A DNA stretch of 64,000 nucleotides from Deltaproteobacteria bacterium (GCA_017303575.1 JAFLCL010000006.1:18242-82241); one strand, 5' to 3'; shown: positions 9,108 through 17,352, counted from the first letter of the stretch. Numbers and translations: made by a program. The notes: generated by a model from the letters alone, not told the origin.

Positions 9108-10327
9108 AGGACGATGTCGAGCTCCGCGAGCACCTCCGCGAGCCGCACGACGAGGCGCGCGCGCACGACAACTGGAGCGCGATCGCGACGCGTCGACGCG
9201 CGGCCTCCGTGCCGTCGGGGTCGAGGCCCTTCGCGTGGCTGTCGCTCGGGCGCCTCGCGATCGGCGGCGGCGCCACGCTCGCGATCGCCTGCGCGCTCCT
9301 CTTCGCGTGGCCGACCGCGCCCGGTCCGCTGCGGCAGATCGATGGCTCGATCGCGACCGGCCTGGTCTCGCCCGAGTCCTTCGAGGACGCGACGCTCGCG
9401 CTCGACGACGGATCGCGCGTCTCGCTCGACACGGGCGCGCGCCTCGAGATCCTCGAGAACGCAGGCGATCACGTGCGCTTCTGGCTGCACGAGGGAAGCG
9501 CGTCGTTCGACGTCGTGCCCGGAGGCCCACGCCGCTGGGCGATCGAGAGCGGACTCGTCACCGTCGAGGTGCTCGGCACCTCGTTCCGCGTCGAGCACCG
9601 CGCGCACGAGGTCGAGGTCTCCGTCACACGCGGCACGGTGCTCGTGCGCGGACCCACCGCGCCGGGCGGGATGCAGCGCCTGCACGCGGGCGACCGCATC
9701 GTGGTCCCCTTCGAGACGCCGCCCACCACCACGACGGCCGCGATCGACACGAGCGACGAAGCATCGGCCGCGCCCGCGATCCACGAAGCGGTCGCGACGA
9801 TCGAGCCGACGGGCACCACGCGTGCGCCCTCGACGCGCACGACCACGCTCGACACCACGACGGCCGACAGGGCCATTGCGAGCACGGCCACCGCGGCCGA
9901 GCCCACGACGGAGGAAACGACCGCTTCGACGGAAGGCGCCTCGCCATCGCCCGTCGAGGGCGCCCCACGTGATCGCATGCGAGAGGCCGACGCGCTCCGA
10001 CGTGCAGGCCGCCTCGACCAAGCCGTCACGCTCCTCGGCGCGATCGTGGAGGACCCGAGCGCGGACGATCGTGCGCTCGCCGCGTTCACCCTCGGTCGCC
10101 TCGAGCTCGATCGACGTCAGCACCCGCGCGAAGCTGCCGAGGCGTTCTCGCGTGCGATCGAGCTCGGCATCCGCGCGCCGCTCCTCGAGGACGCGCGGGC
10201 TCGACGCGTGCAGGCGCTCTCGCGCTTCGATCACGCCGCCGCAGAGAGCGCCGCCGCAGACTACGACACGCACCACCCCGAAGGTCGATGGCACGACGAG
10301 GTGCACGCGTGGTCGCACGCGCCCTGA
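9104..10327 (+). CDS. FecR-domain anti-sigma factor with C-terminal TPR-like region
   Basis: A 407-residue protein starting at the GTG fixed by the upstream ribosome site. The cytoplasmic N-terminus (about 50 residues) contains HDNWSAIATRRR and probably holds the sigma factor. A transmembrane helix spans about residues 51-69. The FecR domain follows (about 75-205), with DGSRVSLDTGARLEI, WAIESGLVTVEVLGTSFRVE and RLHAGDRIVVP. A Thr/Ala-rich linker then leads to TPR-like helices (AFTLGRLELDRRQHPREAAE). It is FecR-like by domain content. The signal sensed is unknown, and no TonB receptor is visible nearby. Confidence 0.85.
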   Translation: MKDDVELREHLREPHDEARAHDNWSAIATRRRAASVPSGSRPFAWLSLGRLAIGGGATLAIACALLFAWPTAPGPLRQIDGSIATGLVSPESFEDATLALDDGSRVSLDTGARLEILENAGDHVRFWLHEGSASFDVVPGGPRRWAIESGLVTVEVLGTSFRVEHRAHEVEVSVTRGTVLVRGPTAPGGMQRLHAGDRIVVPFETPPTTTTAAIDTSDEASAAPAIHEAVATIEPTGTTRAPSTRTTTLDTTTADRAIASTATAAEPTTEETTASTEGASPSPVEGAPRDRMREADALRRAGRLDQAVTLLGAIVEDPSADDRALAAFTLGRLELDRRQHPREAAEAFSRAIELGIRAPLLEDARARRVQALSRFDHAAAESAAADYDTHHPEGRWHDEVHAWSHAP

Positions 10328-11418
10328 TCGCGAACGGGTTCCGAGCGATCGCGACGCTCGTCGTGATCGCGCTCGCGTCCATCACCGCGCCCCGAGCGCT
10401 GCGGGCCGACGCGCGCATCGTGCTCCGCGCGCCCACGTGTGCCGCGCGACACATGGACCTCGCGCTCCTCGACGAGCTCGTCGTGCTCGAGCTCGACGAC
10501 GCCGCGGGCGACGCGATCGAGATCGAGATCGGCAATGCGATCTGTGACGCGAGCGCGACGTCGGTGGACATCGTGGTGCGCGAGCGGACCAGCGGGCGCG
10601 AGCGCCGCGATCAGATCGAGCTCGTCCTCGATCCCGACCCCGCCGCGCACACGCGTACGGTCGCGCTCGCGATCGCCGAGCGCGCGCACCTCCACCTCGA
10701 GCGTCGCGCGATCCCGGTGCGCGTCGACGCCGATCCTCTTCCGCCACCCGCGATCGAGACCACGATCGAGCCCGACGCGAGCACGCTCCCTGCGCCGCGG
10801 CGCATCGATCCGCACGCCCGCGAGGATCTCTCCGCCCCCTTCGCACCCGAGGGCTACGTGCACGTCGCGCAGCGGCCTCCCGCGCCGACGTTCGTGAGCC
10901 GCGCGACCACGCTCTCGATCGCGAACGAGCTCTTCGTGCGCGTGGTCCCCGTTCACCCGAGTTGGGCGATCGGCACCCGCGCGCGGGCCCGCGCCTACCT
11001 CGATTCGACGCTGTGGCTCGAAGGCGGACTGCTCGCGACGTGGTCGCGCGCGAGCGTGAGCAACGAGGGCGACGTCGACGCGGTCGTCGGCGCAGGCACG
11101 GGCGCGCTCGGTCTCTCGCTCTTCCGGGAGCCGTGGATGCTCTTGAGCGCGGCCGCACGCGTCGAGCTCGGCGCGTTGCTCGCCGCAGGCTCGGCGCGCT
11201 TTGGCATCGGCGGCAGCACGAGCGTCCATCCCTGGGCGACCGCGGGCCTCGCCGCCGACGTCGCGCTGCCGATCACCCCCGAGCTCTCGTTGGTGGGCGA
11301 TCTCGGCGCGTCCGCGATCGTGCTCGGCACGCGCGTCTCGACCACGACCGGCACGCAGATCGATCTCTCGTACTTCACGCTCGACGTCTCCATCGGCCTG
11401 CGCGCCGTCGTCCTCTGA
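10288..11418 (+). CDS. Exported protein with C-terminal barrel-like domain
   Basis: A 376-residue protein starting at ATG 10288, about 40 nt inside the FecR gene, after a GAAGG site; a GTG at 10309 is an alternative. The signal peptide ends near ALRADA. Residues 25-150 form a beta-rich domain, then a Pro-rich linker. Residues 200-376 have alternating glycine and hydrophobic residues typical of outer-membrane beta-barrel strands. Its place behind sigma and anti-sigma genes, with translational overlap, suggests it is an output of or input to that pathway. I do not recognise a named family. Confidence 0.75.
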   Translation: MARRGARVVARALIANGFRAIATLVVIALASITAPRALRADARIVLRAPTCAARHMDLALLDELVVLELDDAAGDAIEIEIGNAICDASATSVDIVVRERTSGRERRDQIELVLDPDPAAHTRTVALAIAERAHLHLERRAIPVRVDADPLPPPAIETTIEPDASTLPAPRRIDPHAREDLSAPFAPEGYVHVAQRPPAPTFVSRATTLSIANELFVRVVPVHPSWAIGTRARARAYLDSTLWLEGGLLATWSRASVSNEGDVDAVVGAGTGALGLSLFREPWMLLSAAARVELGALLAAGSARFGIGGSTSVHPWATAGLAADVALPITPELSLVGDLGASAIVLGTRVSTTTGTQIDLSYFTLDVSIGLRAVVL

Positions 11419-11422
11419 TGGG

Positions 11423-11707
11423 TCAGTACGTCCGCTCGTCGGCGACGTCGACGAACCACGCCTCGGTCACCGGGCTCTTGGCGTTGCGCGAAGCGTTCTT
11501 CCACGCGTCCGACGACATCATCGCCTTGGCCGCATCCACCGAGTCGAAGCGCGTGAGGATCGTGAGCTGGTTCGGGTTCGTGGCGTCACGCATCACGCTC
11601 ACGCCGCGAACGCCGTGCTCGCGGCGCATCGCCTCGCCCTGATCGTAGAAGGTCTTCCAGGTCTCGAAGTTCTCGGTGGTGAGCTTGGTGAGGACGGCGG
11701 CTGCCAT
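11423..11707 (-). CDS. Small ABM-like (dimeric alpha/beta barrel) protein
   Basis: A 94-residue cytoplasmic protein, starting at ATG 11707. The sequence has the pattern of dimeric ferredoxin-like alpha/beta barrel proteins: LTTENFETWKTFYDQ, GVRGVSVMRDATNPNQLTIL and FDSVDAAKAMMSSDAWKNA. Related small proteins act as monooxygenases, cyclases or stress proteins, but no catalytic residues allow a choice here. It faces the LysR-type regulator across 123 bp that hold an inverted repeat, so LysR control is likely. It converges on the barrel-protein gene with a 4-nt gap. Confidence 0.75.
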   Translation of the reverse strand: MAAAVLTKLTTENFETWKTFYDQGEAMRREHGVRGVSVMRDATNPNQLTILTRFDSVDAAKAMMSSDAWKNASRNAKSPVTEAWFVDVADERTY

Positions 11708-11794
11708 GGGGATCTCGCTTTCGTTCGTCGCGGCGACGTGCCGTGAGCGAGTCCGTTGTGGCAGCGCGGGCCGCCGGAGTCGCTGCTTTCGTGT

Positions 11795-11809
11795 GCACAG
11801 GCCCTGTGC
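11795..11809. promoter_or_regulatory. 15-bp perfect inverted repeat, candidate LysR operator
   Basis: GCACAGG-C-CCTGTGC is a perfect dyad with 7-bp arms and a 1-nt centre. It lies 21 nt before the LysR start and about 88 nt before the divergent ABM-like gene. Position and symmetry fit a regulator site controlling both genes. Binding is inferred. Confidence 0.55.
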
Positions 11810-11830
11810 GATCGTGGGCAGACGTTCGTG

Positions 11831-12751
11831 ATGTTCGACTGGAACGATCTCCGCTATCTGCGCGCGCTCTCCGTGGCCGGCAGCTTCGCGGGCGCGGCGC
11901 GCGAGCTCGGCGTCAAGCACACGACGGTCGCGCGACGCATCGCCGCGCTCGAGAGCGATCTGGGCGTCGCGCTCGTGAGGAAAGGCGGCGAGCAGATCAC
12001 GCTCACCGACGCCGGCCTCGACGTGCTCGTCCACGCGAACGAGATGAAGGTCGTGTCGGACGCGATCGAGCGCAGCGTCGCGCGCCACCAGCACACCGAC
12101 GCGGTCGAGGGACTCGTGCGCGTGACGCTGCCCGACACGCTCGCGGGCTACTTCGTGATCCAGCTCGCCGCGCTCCGCGCACGTCATCCGCACCTCACGG
12201 TGAACGTGCTCGCCGATCAGCGCGTCTACGATTTGCTCGGCGGCGAGGCGGACCTCGCGGTGCGGATCGCGGACCACGCGCAGCCCGAGCTCGTCGAGCG
12301 CAAGCTCGGCGTGGTCGCGTGGTCGCTCTATGCGTCCAAGAGCTATGTCGCGGCGCGTGGACATCCTCGGAGCTCCGCGGAGTTCGCGTCGCACGATCTG
12401 CTCGGATACGACGGGGCCGCCCTCAATGCTTCCCCTGGCGCGGCATGGTTCCGCGACCACCTGCCCGATGCCCGCTTCGTGATGCGCGGCAACAACCTCC
12501 TCCAGCTCTTCAACGCCACGATCCTCGGCACCGGCGTGACGCTGCTGCCCTGCTTCATGGCGGAGCGCGAGCCCACGCTGCTCCGCCTCACGGCCGAGGC
12601 GTTCCACAACCGGACGATCCGTCTCCTGTTCCCCGCGGACCTCAAGCGCGTGCCCCGCGTACGCGCCGTGATCGACTTCCTCGTGGAGATCTTCGAGCGA
12701 GACGCTGCGCTGTTCGGCGGCCTCCCCGTCCAATCGACGGACACGCCTTGA
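11831..12751 (+). CDS. LysR-family transcriptional regulator
   Basis: A 306-residue protein from ATG 11831 (GTG 11828 is adjacent). The N-terminal winged helix-turn-helix is clear: LRYLRALSVAGSFAGAARELGVKHTTVARRIAALESDLG at residues 6-44, followed by the linker helix. The remainder is a periplasmic-binding-like effector domain. A VARRIAALE-type recognition helix is common in regulators of oxidoreductase and ABM-like genes. It diverges from the ABM-like gene and probably controls it and itself. The effector is unknown. Confidence 0.93.
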   Translation: MFDWNDLRYLRALSVAGSFAGAARELGVKHTTVARRIAALESDLGVALVRKGGEQITLTDAGLDVLVHANEMKVVSDAIERSVARHQHTDAVEGLVRVTLPDTLAGYFVIQLAALRARHPHLTVNVLADQRVYDLLGGEADLAVRIADHAQPELVERKLGVVAWSLYASKSYVAARGHPRSSAEFASHDLLGYDGAALNASPGAAWFRDHLPDARFVMRGNNLLQLFNATILGTGVTLLPCFMAEREPTLLRLTAEAFHNRTIRLLFPADLKRVPRVRAVIDFLVEIFERDAALFGGLPVQSTDTP

Positions 12752-12785
12752 ACCGTCGGCCTGCTCACCCGTACAGTGGGCCGCG

Positions 12786-15308
12786 ATGTCGTCCGATGAG
12801 CAGGCGTTCAGCCGCCCCGTGCCTCCGTGGTCGCGAACGCGCGGCCTCGACGCCGTGCTCGAGCAGTGGCGCGGCGATGGAACGATCGTGCTCGATCACG
12901 TGGTCCCCGGACGCGACGGTCGCTACGCGCCGATCCCCGAGCGCCTGCATCCCGGTGTCGCGAAGGCTCTTCGTGATCGCGGCATCTCGCAGCTCTACGC
13001 GCACCAAGCCGAGTCCTTCGAGGTCACGCGCGTGCGCGACGCGAGCGAGGCGCCCGCGCAGCACCTCGTGGTCGCCACGCCCACCGCGTCGGGCAAGAGC
13101 CTCTGTTACAACCTCTCGGTCCTCGACGCGCTCGCGAAGGAGCCCGACGCCCGCGCGCTCTACCTCTTCCCCACGAAGGCGCTCTCTCGCGACCAAGAGG
13201 CGGCGCTCCGCGAGCTGATGCGCGAGAGCGGCATCGTTCACGGCGCGATCACCTACGACGGCGACACGCCCGGCGATGCACGCCGCGCCGCGCGCGAGCG
13301 CAGCTGCATCCTCCTCACGAACCCCGACATGCTCCACGCGGGCATCCTCCCGCACCACGCGAGCTGGGCGCGCTTCTTCTCGAACCTCCGCTACGTCGTC
13401 ATCGACGAGCTCCACACCTACCGAGGCGTGTTCGGCTCGCACCTCGCGAACGTCATCCGTCGGCTCACGCGCATCGCGAAGTTCCACGGGCAGAGGCCGC
13501 CCACGTTCATCTTCGCCTCGGCGACGATCGGCAACCCGAAGGAGCATGCCAGTCGCATGGTGGGCAGTGACGTCCACCTCGTGCGCGAGAGCGGCGCGCC
13601 CACCGGCGACAAGCACGTGCTGATGGTCAATCCGCCGGTGCTCAATGCCGAGCTCGGCGTGCGCGCCAGCTACACCAAGACCGCAGTCTCGTTCGCCACC
13701 GATCTCGTGCGCGCCGAGGTGCCCACGCTGGTGTTCGGACAGTCGCGCAACCAGGTCGAGGTGATGCTCAAGTACCTCCGTGATCGCCTGATCGCGGACA
13801 AGGTCGACCCCGAGCTCATCCAGGGCTACCGAAGTGGGTATCTGCCCGAGACGCGACGCCGCATCGAGCAGGGCCTGCGCGCCGGCACGATCCGCTGCGT
13901 CGTCGCCACCAACGCCCTCGAGCTCGGCATCGACATCGGCTCGCTCTCGGCGGTGGTGTGCGCGGGTTACCCAGGCACCATCGCCGCGCTGTGGCAGCGC
14001 TTCGGCCGCGCGGGACGACGAAGCGAGCCCTCACTGGCGCTCTTGGTCGCGAGCTCGATGCCGCTCGATCAATACGTCGCGACGCACGCCGATCTCGTGA
14101 CGGGCGCGCCCGTCGAGCACGCGCGCATCGATCCCGACAACGTCGAGATCCTCGTCCAGCACCTCAAGTGCGCGGCGTTCGAGCTGCCGTTCGAGTCGGG
14201 GGAGCAATTCGGTGACGTGCCCGCGCAGGCCACCCAGGACGGCCTCGAGTACCTCGCGACGCATGGTGTCGTGCACGCGGCGCCCTCTCCCGGAGTGGGG
14301 GGCGCAGAAGGCAAGACTCGCTACCACTGGTCGACCGATGCCTACCCCGCCTCCCACGTCTCTCTGAGGAGCGTGAGCTGGGACAACTTCGTGATCGTCG
14401 ATCTGGACACCGACAAGACCATCGCCGAGATGGACTGGCGCGCGACGCACACGATGCTGCACGTCCAGGCGATCTACCAACACGACGCCGAGCAGTACCA
14501 GGTCGAGCGCCTCGACTTCGAGAACCACAAGGCCTTCGTGCGCAAGGTCGCCCCCGACTACTACACGACGGCGATGACCTACACGCGCGTCTCGGTGACG
14601 CAGGAAGACGACGCGGCGTTCGTGCGCACGGGCGAGTCGCTCGAGGGCGTCGCGGTGGGCCTCGGCGAGGTGTCGGTGATCGAGAAGGTCGTCGGCTACA
14701 AGAAGATCAAGTTCAACACCCACGAGAACGTCGGTTACGGCGACGTGCGCCTGCCCGAGATGCAGATGCACACGAGCGCGGTCTGGATCACGTTCGCCGA
14801 GGACACCGTGCGATCGCTCGCGGCGAGCGACGAGCTCGTGACGAGCGGGGCGACCTTCGGCAGCGTGCCCCGCGCGGTCGTCGTCGATGCGGTGCGCGGC
14901 ATCGGTCACGCGATGCACACCGTCGCGGCCGTGGGGCTGATGTGTGATCCGCGCGATCTCGGTCACGTGCTCGCCGAGCGCTCCGGAGAGGGCGAGCACC
15001 CGCAGAAGGGCGACGCCGACGGTGCAGGCTTCGATCCGACGATCTTCGTCTACGACCACATCCCCGGCGGCGTGGGCCTCGCGCCGCGCTTGTTCGCGGA
15101 TCGCGAGATCGTGCTGCGTCGCACACGCGCGCTGATCGAGGACTGTCCCTGTCAGGGTGGCTGTCCCGCCTGCATCGGCGTGGTGATGCCACCGCAAGCA
15201 AACGCACCGCTCGTGGATCCCGATCTGATCCGTCGTCCGACGGAGTTCGATCTCAAGCGCGTCGCCATCGAGCTCCTCGCCCGCGTCGGCGTCTCCCGCG
15301 TGCACTGA
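12786..15308 (+). CDS. mrfA: DEAD/DEAH-type helicase with DUF1998 domain (MrfA/YprA family)
   Basis: An 840-residue cytoplasmic SF2 helicase. Motifs in order: Walker A TPTASGKSLCY near residue 99, DEVH-like VIDELHTYRG near 205, motif III ASATIGNP near 243, motif IV LVFGQSRNQVE, motif V VVATNALELGIDIGS, and motif VI QRFGRAGRRSEPS. The C-terminal DUF1998 region carries a CxCx3Cx2C cluster (CPCQGGCPAC) that binds zinc in MrfA. Bacillus MrfA works with exonuclease MrfB in excision repair of mitomycin C adducts. Here too the next gene, 2 nt downstream, is an MrfB-like exonuclease, which supports the assignment. Confidence 0.92.
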   Translation: MSSDEQAFSRPVPPWSRTRGLDAVLEQWRGDGTIVLDHVVPGRDGRYAPIPERLHPGVAKALRDRGISQLYAHQAESFEVTRVRDASEAPAQHLVVATPTASGKSLCYNLSVLDALAKEPDARALYLFPTKALSRDQEAALRELMRESGIVHGAITYDGDTPGDARRAARERSCILLTNPDMLHAGILPHHASWARFFSNLRYVVIDELHTYRGVFGSHLANVIRRLTRIAKFHGQRPPTFIFASATIGNPKEHASRMVGSDVHLVRESGAPTGDKHVLMVNPPVLNAELGVRASYTKTAVSFATDLVRAEVPTLVFGQSRNQVEVMLKYLRDRLIADKVDPELIQGYRSGYLPETRRRIEQGLRAGTIRCVVATNALELGIDIGSLSAVVCAGYPGTIAALWQRFGRAGRRSEPSLALLVASSMPLDQYVATHADLVTGAPVEHARIDPDNVEILVQHLKCAAFELPFESGEQFGDVPAQATQDGLEYLATHGVVHAAPSPGVGGAEGKTRYHWSTDAYPASHVSLRSVSWDNFVIVDLDTDKTIAEMDWRATHTMLHVQAIYQHDAEQYQVERLDFENHKAFVRKVAPDYYTTAMTYTRVSVTQEDDAAFVRTGESLEGVAVGLGEVSVIEKVVGYKKIKFNTHENVGYGDVRLPEMQMHTSAVWITFAEDTVRSLAASDELVTSGATFGSVPRAVVVDAVRGIGHAMHTVAAVGLMCDPRDLGHVLAERSGEGEHPQKGDADGAGFDPTIFVYDHIPGGVGLAPRLFADREIVLRRTRALIEDCPCQGGCPACIGVVMPPQANAPLVDPDLIRRPTEFDLKRVAIELLARVGVSRVH

Positions 15309-15310
15309 CG

Positions 15311-16774
15311 ATGGCCCTCGACCTCAAGAAGAAGCTGGCGCGCCTGGGAGCGCCCGGAATTGGCAGCCCAGGCGTGGTCCCCTCTCAGGAGTTGACCTCC
15401 CCAGGCCTCGATTCTCAGGGGTTGACCCAGGGCCTGAACGCTCGGGACTCGACTTCTCAGGCGCTGACGTCTCAGGGTCAGAGTCTGATCTCCCAGGGTC
15501 TTTCTTTTCAGGGACTGATCCCCCAGGAGGGCGACCGAAAAGCCCGCATCTCGATGCTTCGCGACTTGATCGCCAAGAAGCACGCCGAGATGGAACGGCG
15601 CCTCCTGGAGCGGCCGAGCGCTCCTCCGCTTGAGCCTCTGCCGGGCGTGCTGGAGCAGACGCCTTCGGGACCTCTTCATCGCGTGGCGCGTTATCTCGAG
15701 CCCGCGCACTGCCATGGTCGCACGCCGATCGCAGGCGCGCTGTCCGTCCTGCCTCAGTCGCTCGCTGCGCTCGCGCTCGACGAGTCTCTCTCCGGCATCG
15801 ATCCCCGGCGGATTCTCTTCCTCGACACGGAGACGACCGGTCTCTCGGGTGGGACTGGCACCCTTCCCTTCCTCGTCGGCCTCGCATGGTTCGAGGACGA
15901 GTCGCTCTGCCTGGAACAGCTGCTCTTGCGCAAGCCCGGCGAAGAGCGTCCCGTGCTCGAGCGGCTCGCGGCGCGTATGGAGAGCGCGTCTGCCATCTGC
16001 ACGTACAACGGCAAGAGCTTCGACTGGCCGCTGCTGCGCACGCGCGCGGTGATGAACCGGGTGCCCGTGCCCGCGCCCACCGCGCACCTCGATCTCCTCC
16101 ACTGCGCGCGACGCGTGTTCGGGCCGCGCCTGAAGGAAGTGCGCCTCGTGCAGATGGAGGCCGAGGTCCTGGGCCTCCGTCGCGAGCACGACATCGACGG
16201 CGCCGAGATCCCCATGCGCTTCTGGGACTTCGTGCGTGGCGCCGATGGCTCGACGCTCACGCCCGTGATCGAGCACAACGCGAACGACCTGGTCGCCCTG
16301 GCGGCGCTGGTGGTGGCGCTCGCCGAGCGTTGGGACGGAGTGCTCCCGCACCACGCGCCCGAAGATCGACTGGCCGTCGCGAAGGTGGCCTACCGTTATG
16401 GCGATCACCCGCGCGCCCTCGAGCGCGCACGCTCCGCCGCCGACGCAGGCGGCGCTGCGCACGTGACCGCGCAGGCGCTCGTGCTCGGCGCACAGGCCGC
16501 ACGCAAGACCGACGATCGCCGGGTCGAGGAGGCGATGCTGCTCGAGGCTCTCGGTCACGCCATCGGCGCCGAGCGCGCCGCGATCCATCTCTCGCTCTCC
16601 AAGCTCTACGAGCACGAGCTGCGCGACTACGAGCGCGCGCTCGTGCACCTCGCCCAGGCCGACGAGGCCGAAGACGACGACGCCCTCGGCAAGCGCAGGT
16701 CACGCCTCGAGAAGAAGCGCGACAAGGCGAGCCTCCCGCCTCCGGCGAAGAAGCGCGCCTCCAAGGCCAGTTGA
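15311..16774 (+). CDS. mrfB: MrfB/YprB-like DnaQ-fold exonuclease with TPR tail
   Basis: A 487-residue protein. Residues 1-23 are basic. Residues 24-72 are a low-complexity repeat of SQGLT-like units. The exonuclease domain begins near residue 165: LFLDTETTGLSGGTG (D172 and E174, ExoI), CTYNGKSFDWPLL (ExoII), and HNANDLVALAAL (ExoIII His/Asp). This is the RNase H-like arrangement of MrfB/YprB. The C-terminal about 120 residues look TPR-like and end in a Lys-rich tail. It starts 2 nt after mrfA, so an operon is certain by spacing. A role in adduct repair is inferred from the Bacillus pair. Confidence 0.88.
   Translation: MALDLKKKLARLGAPGIGSPGVVPSQELTSPGLDSQGLTQGLNARDSTSQALTSQGQSLISQGLSFQGLIPQEGDRKARISMLRDLIAKKHAEMERRLLERPSAPPLEPLPGVLEQTPSGPLHRVARYLEPAHCHGRTPIAGALSVLPQSLAALALDESLSGIDPRRILFLDTETTGLSGGTGTLPFLVGLAWFEDESLCLEQLLLRKPGEERPVLERLAARMESASAICTYNGKSFDWPLLRTRAVMNRVPVPAPTAHLDLLHCARRVFGPRLKEVRLVQMEAEVLGLRREHDIDGAEIPMRFWDFVRGADGSTLTPVIEHNANDLVALAALVVALAERWDGVLPHHAPEDRLAVAKVAYRYGDHPRALERARSAADAGGAAHVTAQALVLGAQAARKTDDRRVEEAMLLEALGHAIGAERAAIHLSLSKLYEHELRDYERALVHLAQADEAEDDDALGKRRSRLEKKRDKASLPPPAKKRASKAS
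15380..15526 (+). repeat. Imprecise SQGL-type repeat inside mrfB
   Basis: A coding tract built from variants of TCTCAGGGxxTGAxC, translating to SQELT, SQGLT, QGLN, SQALT, SQGQSLI, SQGLS, FQGLI. Codons such as TCT, TTT, CTT and GGA are more frequent here than in the surrounding GC3-rich gene. This suggests recent local expansion or insertion of a short repeat. Confidence 0.7.
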
Positions 16775-16850
16775 ACGAGCCGAGCTGACCTTTCTTCGTC
16801 AGGACGCCTCGGACCACGTGTCTGTCCTCGGTGCTCGACGGGCACACGAC

Positions 16851-16932
16851 GGATCCGACGCGGCACGGGCGCCGCACCCGGCTGTAGACCGGGCGCCTTC
16901 GGGCACAGGGGGTTCGAGACCCTCCGGATCCA
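16851..16932 (+). tRNA. tRNA-Tyr (anticodon GTA)
   Basis: Complete class II cloverleaf read by hand. Acceptor GGATCCG pairs with CGGATCC at 16925-16931, with discriminator A at 16932. The D stem is GCGG/CCGC. The anticodon stem CCCGG/CCGGG encloses loop CTGTAGA, with GTA at 16884-16886. The variable arm is long, as expected for tRNA-Tyr. The T arm is GGGGG/CCCTC with loop TTCGAGA. CCA is not encoded. It is the first gene of the array, 76 nt after mrfB. Confidence 0.95.
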
Positions 16933-16943
16933 CGCGTCCGCGC

Positions 16944-17014
16944 TTCGGGATCGTCCAACGGCAGGACGCTTGGCTCTGAACCAGGCAATCGGGGTTCGAA
17001 TCCCTGTCCCGAAA
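16944..17014 (+). tRNA. tRNA-Gln (anticodon CTG)
   Basis: A 71-nt cloverleaf. Acceptor TTCGGGA pairs with TCCCGAA (17007-17013), discriminator A. D stem GTCC/GGAC. The anticodon loop CTCTGAA gives CTG inside stem CTTGG/CCAGG. T arm CGGGG/CCCTG with loop TTCGAAT. CCA is not encoded. It lies only 11 nt after tRNA-Tyr, so processing from a common transcript is likely. Confidence 0.95.
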
Positions 17015-17036
17015 TCGTCTCGTGCTCGTTCTGGGC

Positions 17037-17094
17037 CCCATCGACCCTGGCCCATCGATCCTGGCCCCATCGATCCTGGCCCCATCGATCCTGG
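17037..17094 (+). repeat. Four tandem 14-15-nt units running into tRNA-Asn
   Basis: Units CCCATCGATCCTGG at 17037 (one change), 17051, 17066 and 17081, the last two separated by an extra C. The final unit overlaps the 5' end of tRNA-Asn, whose acceptor begins TCCTGGA at 17089. The repeats therefore look like slippage copies of the tRNA start plus its leader. Confidence 0.85.
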
Positions 17095-17160
17095 ATAGCT
17101 CAGTGGCAGAGCGTCCGGCTGTTAACCGGAATGTCGCAGGTTCGACCCCTGCTCCAGGAG
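17089..17160 (+). tRNA. tRNA-Asn (anticodon GTT)
   Basis: A 72-nt cloverleaf. Acceptor TCCTGGA pairs with TCCAGGA (17153-17159), discriminator G. D stem GCTC/GAGC. The anticodon loop CTGTTAA lies in stem TCCGG/CCGGA. T arm GCAGG/CCTGC with loop TTCGACC. CCA is not encoded. The tandem repeats immediately upstream copy its first six nucleotides. Confidence 0.95.
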
Positions 17161-17172
17161 TCGTGAGAGAGC

Positions 17173-17245
17173 GTCGCGATAGCTCAGCAGGTAGAGCGCC
17201 CGGTTGAAGGCCGGGGCGTCGTTGGTTCGATTCCAACTCGCGGCA
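17173..17245 (+). tRNA. tRNA-Phe (anticodon GAA)
   Basis: A 73-nt cloverleaf. Acceptor GTCGCGA pairs with TCGCGGC (17238-17244, one T-G pair), discriminator A. D stem GCTC/GAGC. The anticodon loop TTGAAGG lies in stem CCCGG/CCGGG; loop position 38 is G, which is unusual. T arm GTTGG/CCAAC with loop TTCGATT. CCA is not encoded. Spacing to tRNA-Asn is 12 nt. Confidence 0.92.
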
Positions 17246-17258
17246 TGTCGGTCCTTCT

Positions 17259-17330
17259 GTTGGTCGTAGCTCAACGGCAGAGCACCTGAATGTGGATCAG
17301 GGTGCACGGGTTCGACTCCCGTCGATCAAC
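17259..17330 (+). tRNA. tRNA-His (anticodon GTG)
   Basis: A cloverleaf with the His-specific extra G at 17259 opposite discriminator C at 17330. Acceptor TTGGTCG pairs with CGATCAA (17323-17329). D stem GCTC/GAGC. Anticodon stem CCTGA/TCAGG encloses loop ATGTGGA. T arm ACGGG/CCCGT. CCA is not encoded. It lies 13 nt after tRNA-Phe. Confidence 0.93.
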
Positions 17331-17352
17331 TCTGCTCGGTGTTCCGGGTGTC

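Noticed and set aside
7260..9530. 756-residue minus-strand frame crossing the sigma-factor gene
   Set aside because: Composition is almost entirely Arg/Ala, and it overlaps well-supported genes on both strands.
16774..16850. A further tRNA between mrfB and tRNA-Tyr
   Set aside because: No T-loop TTCGA element or pairing acceptor ends in these 76 nt.
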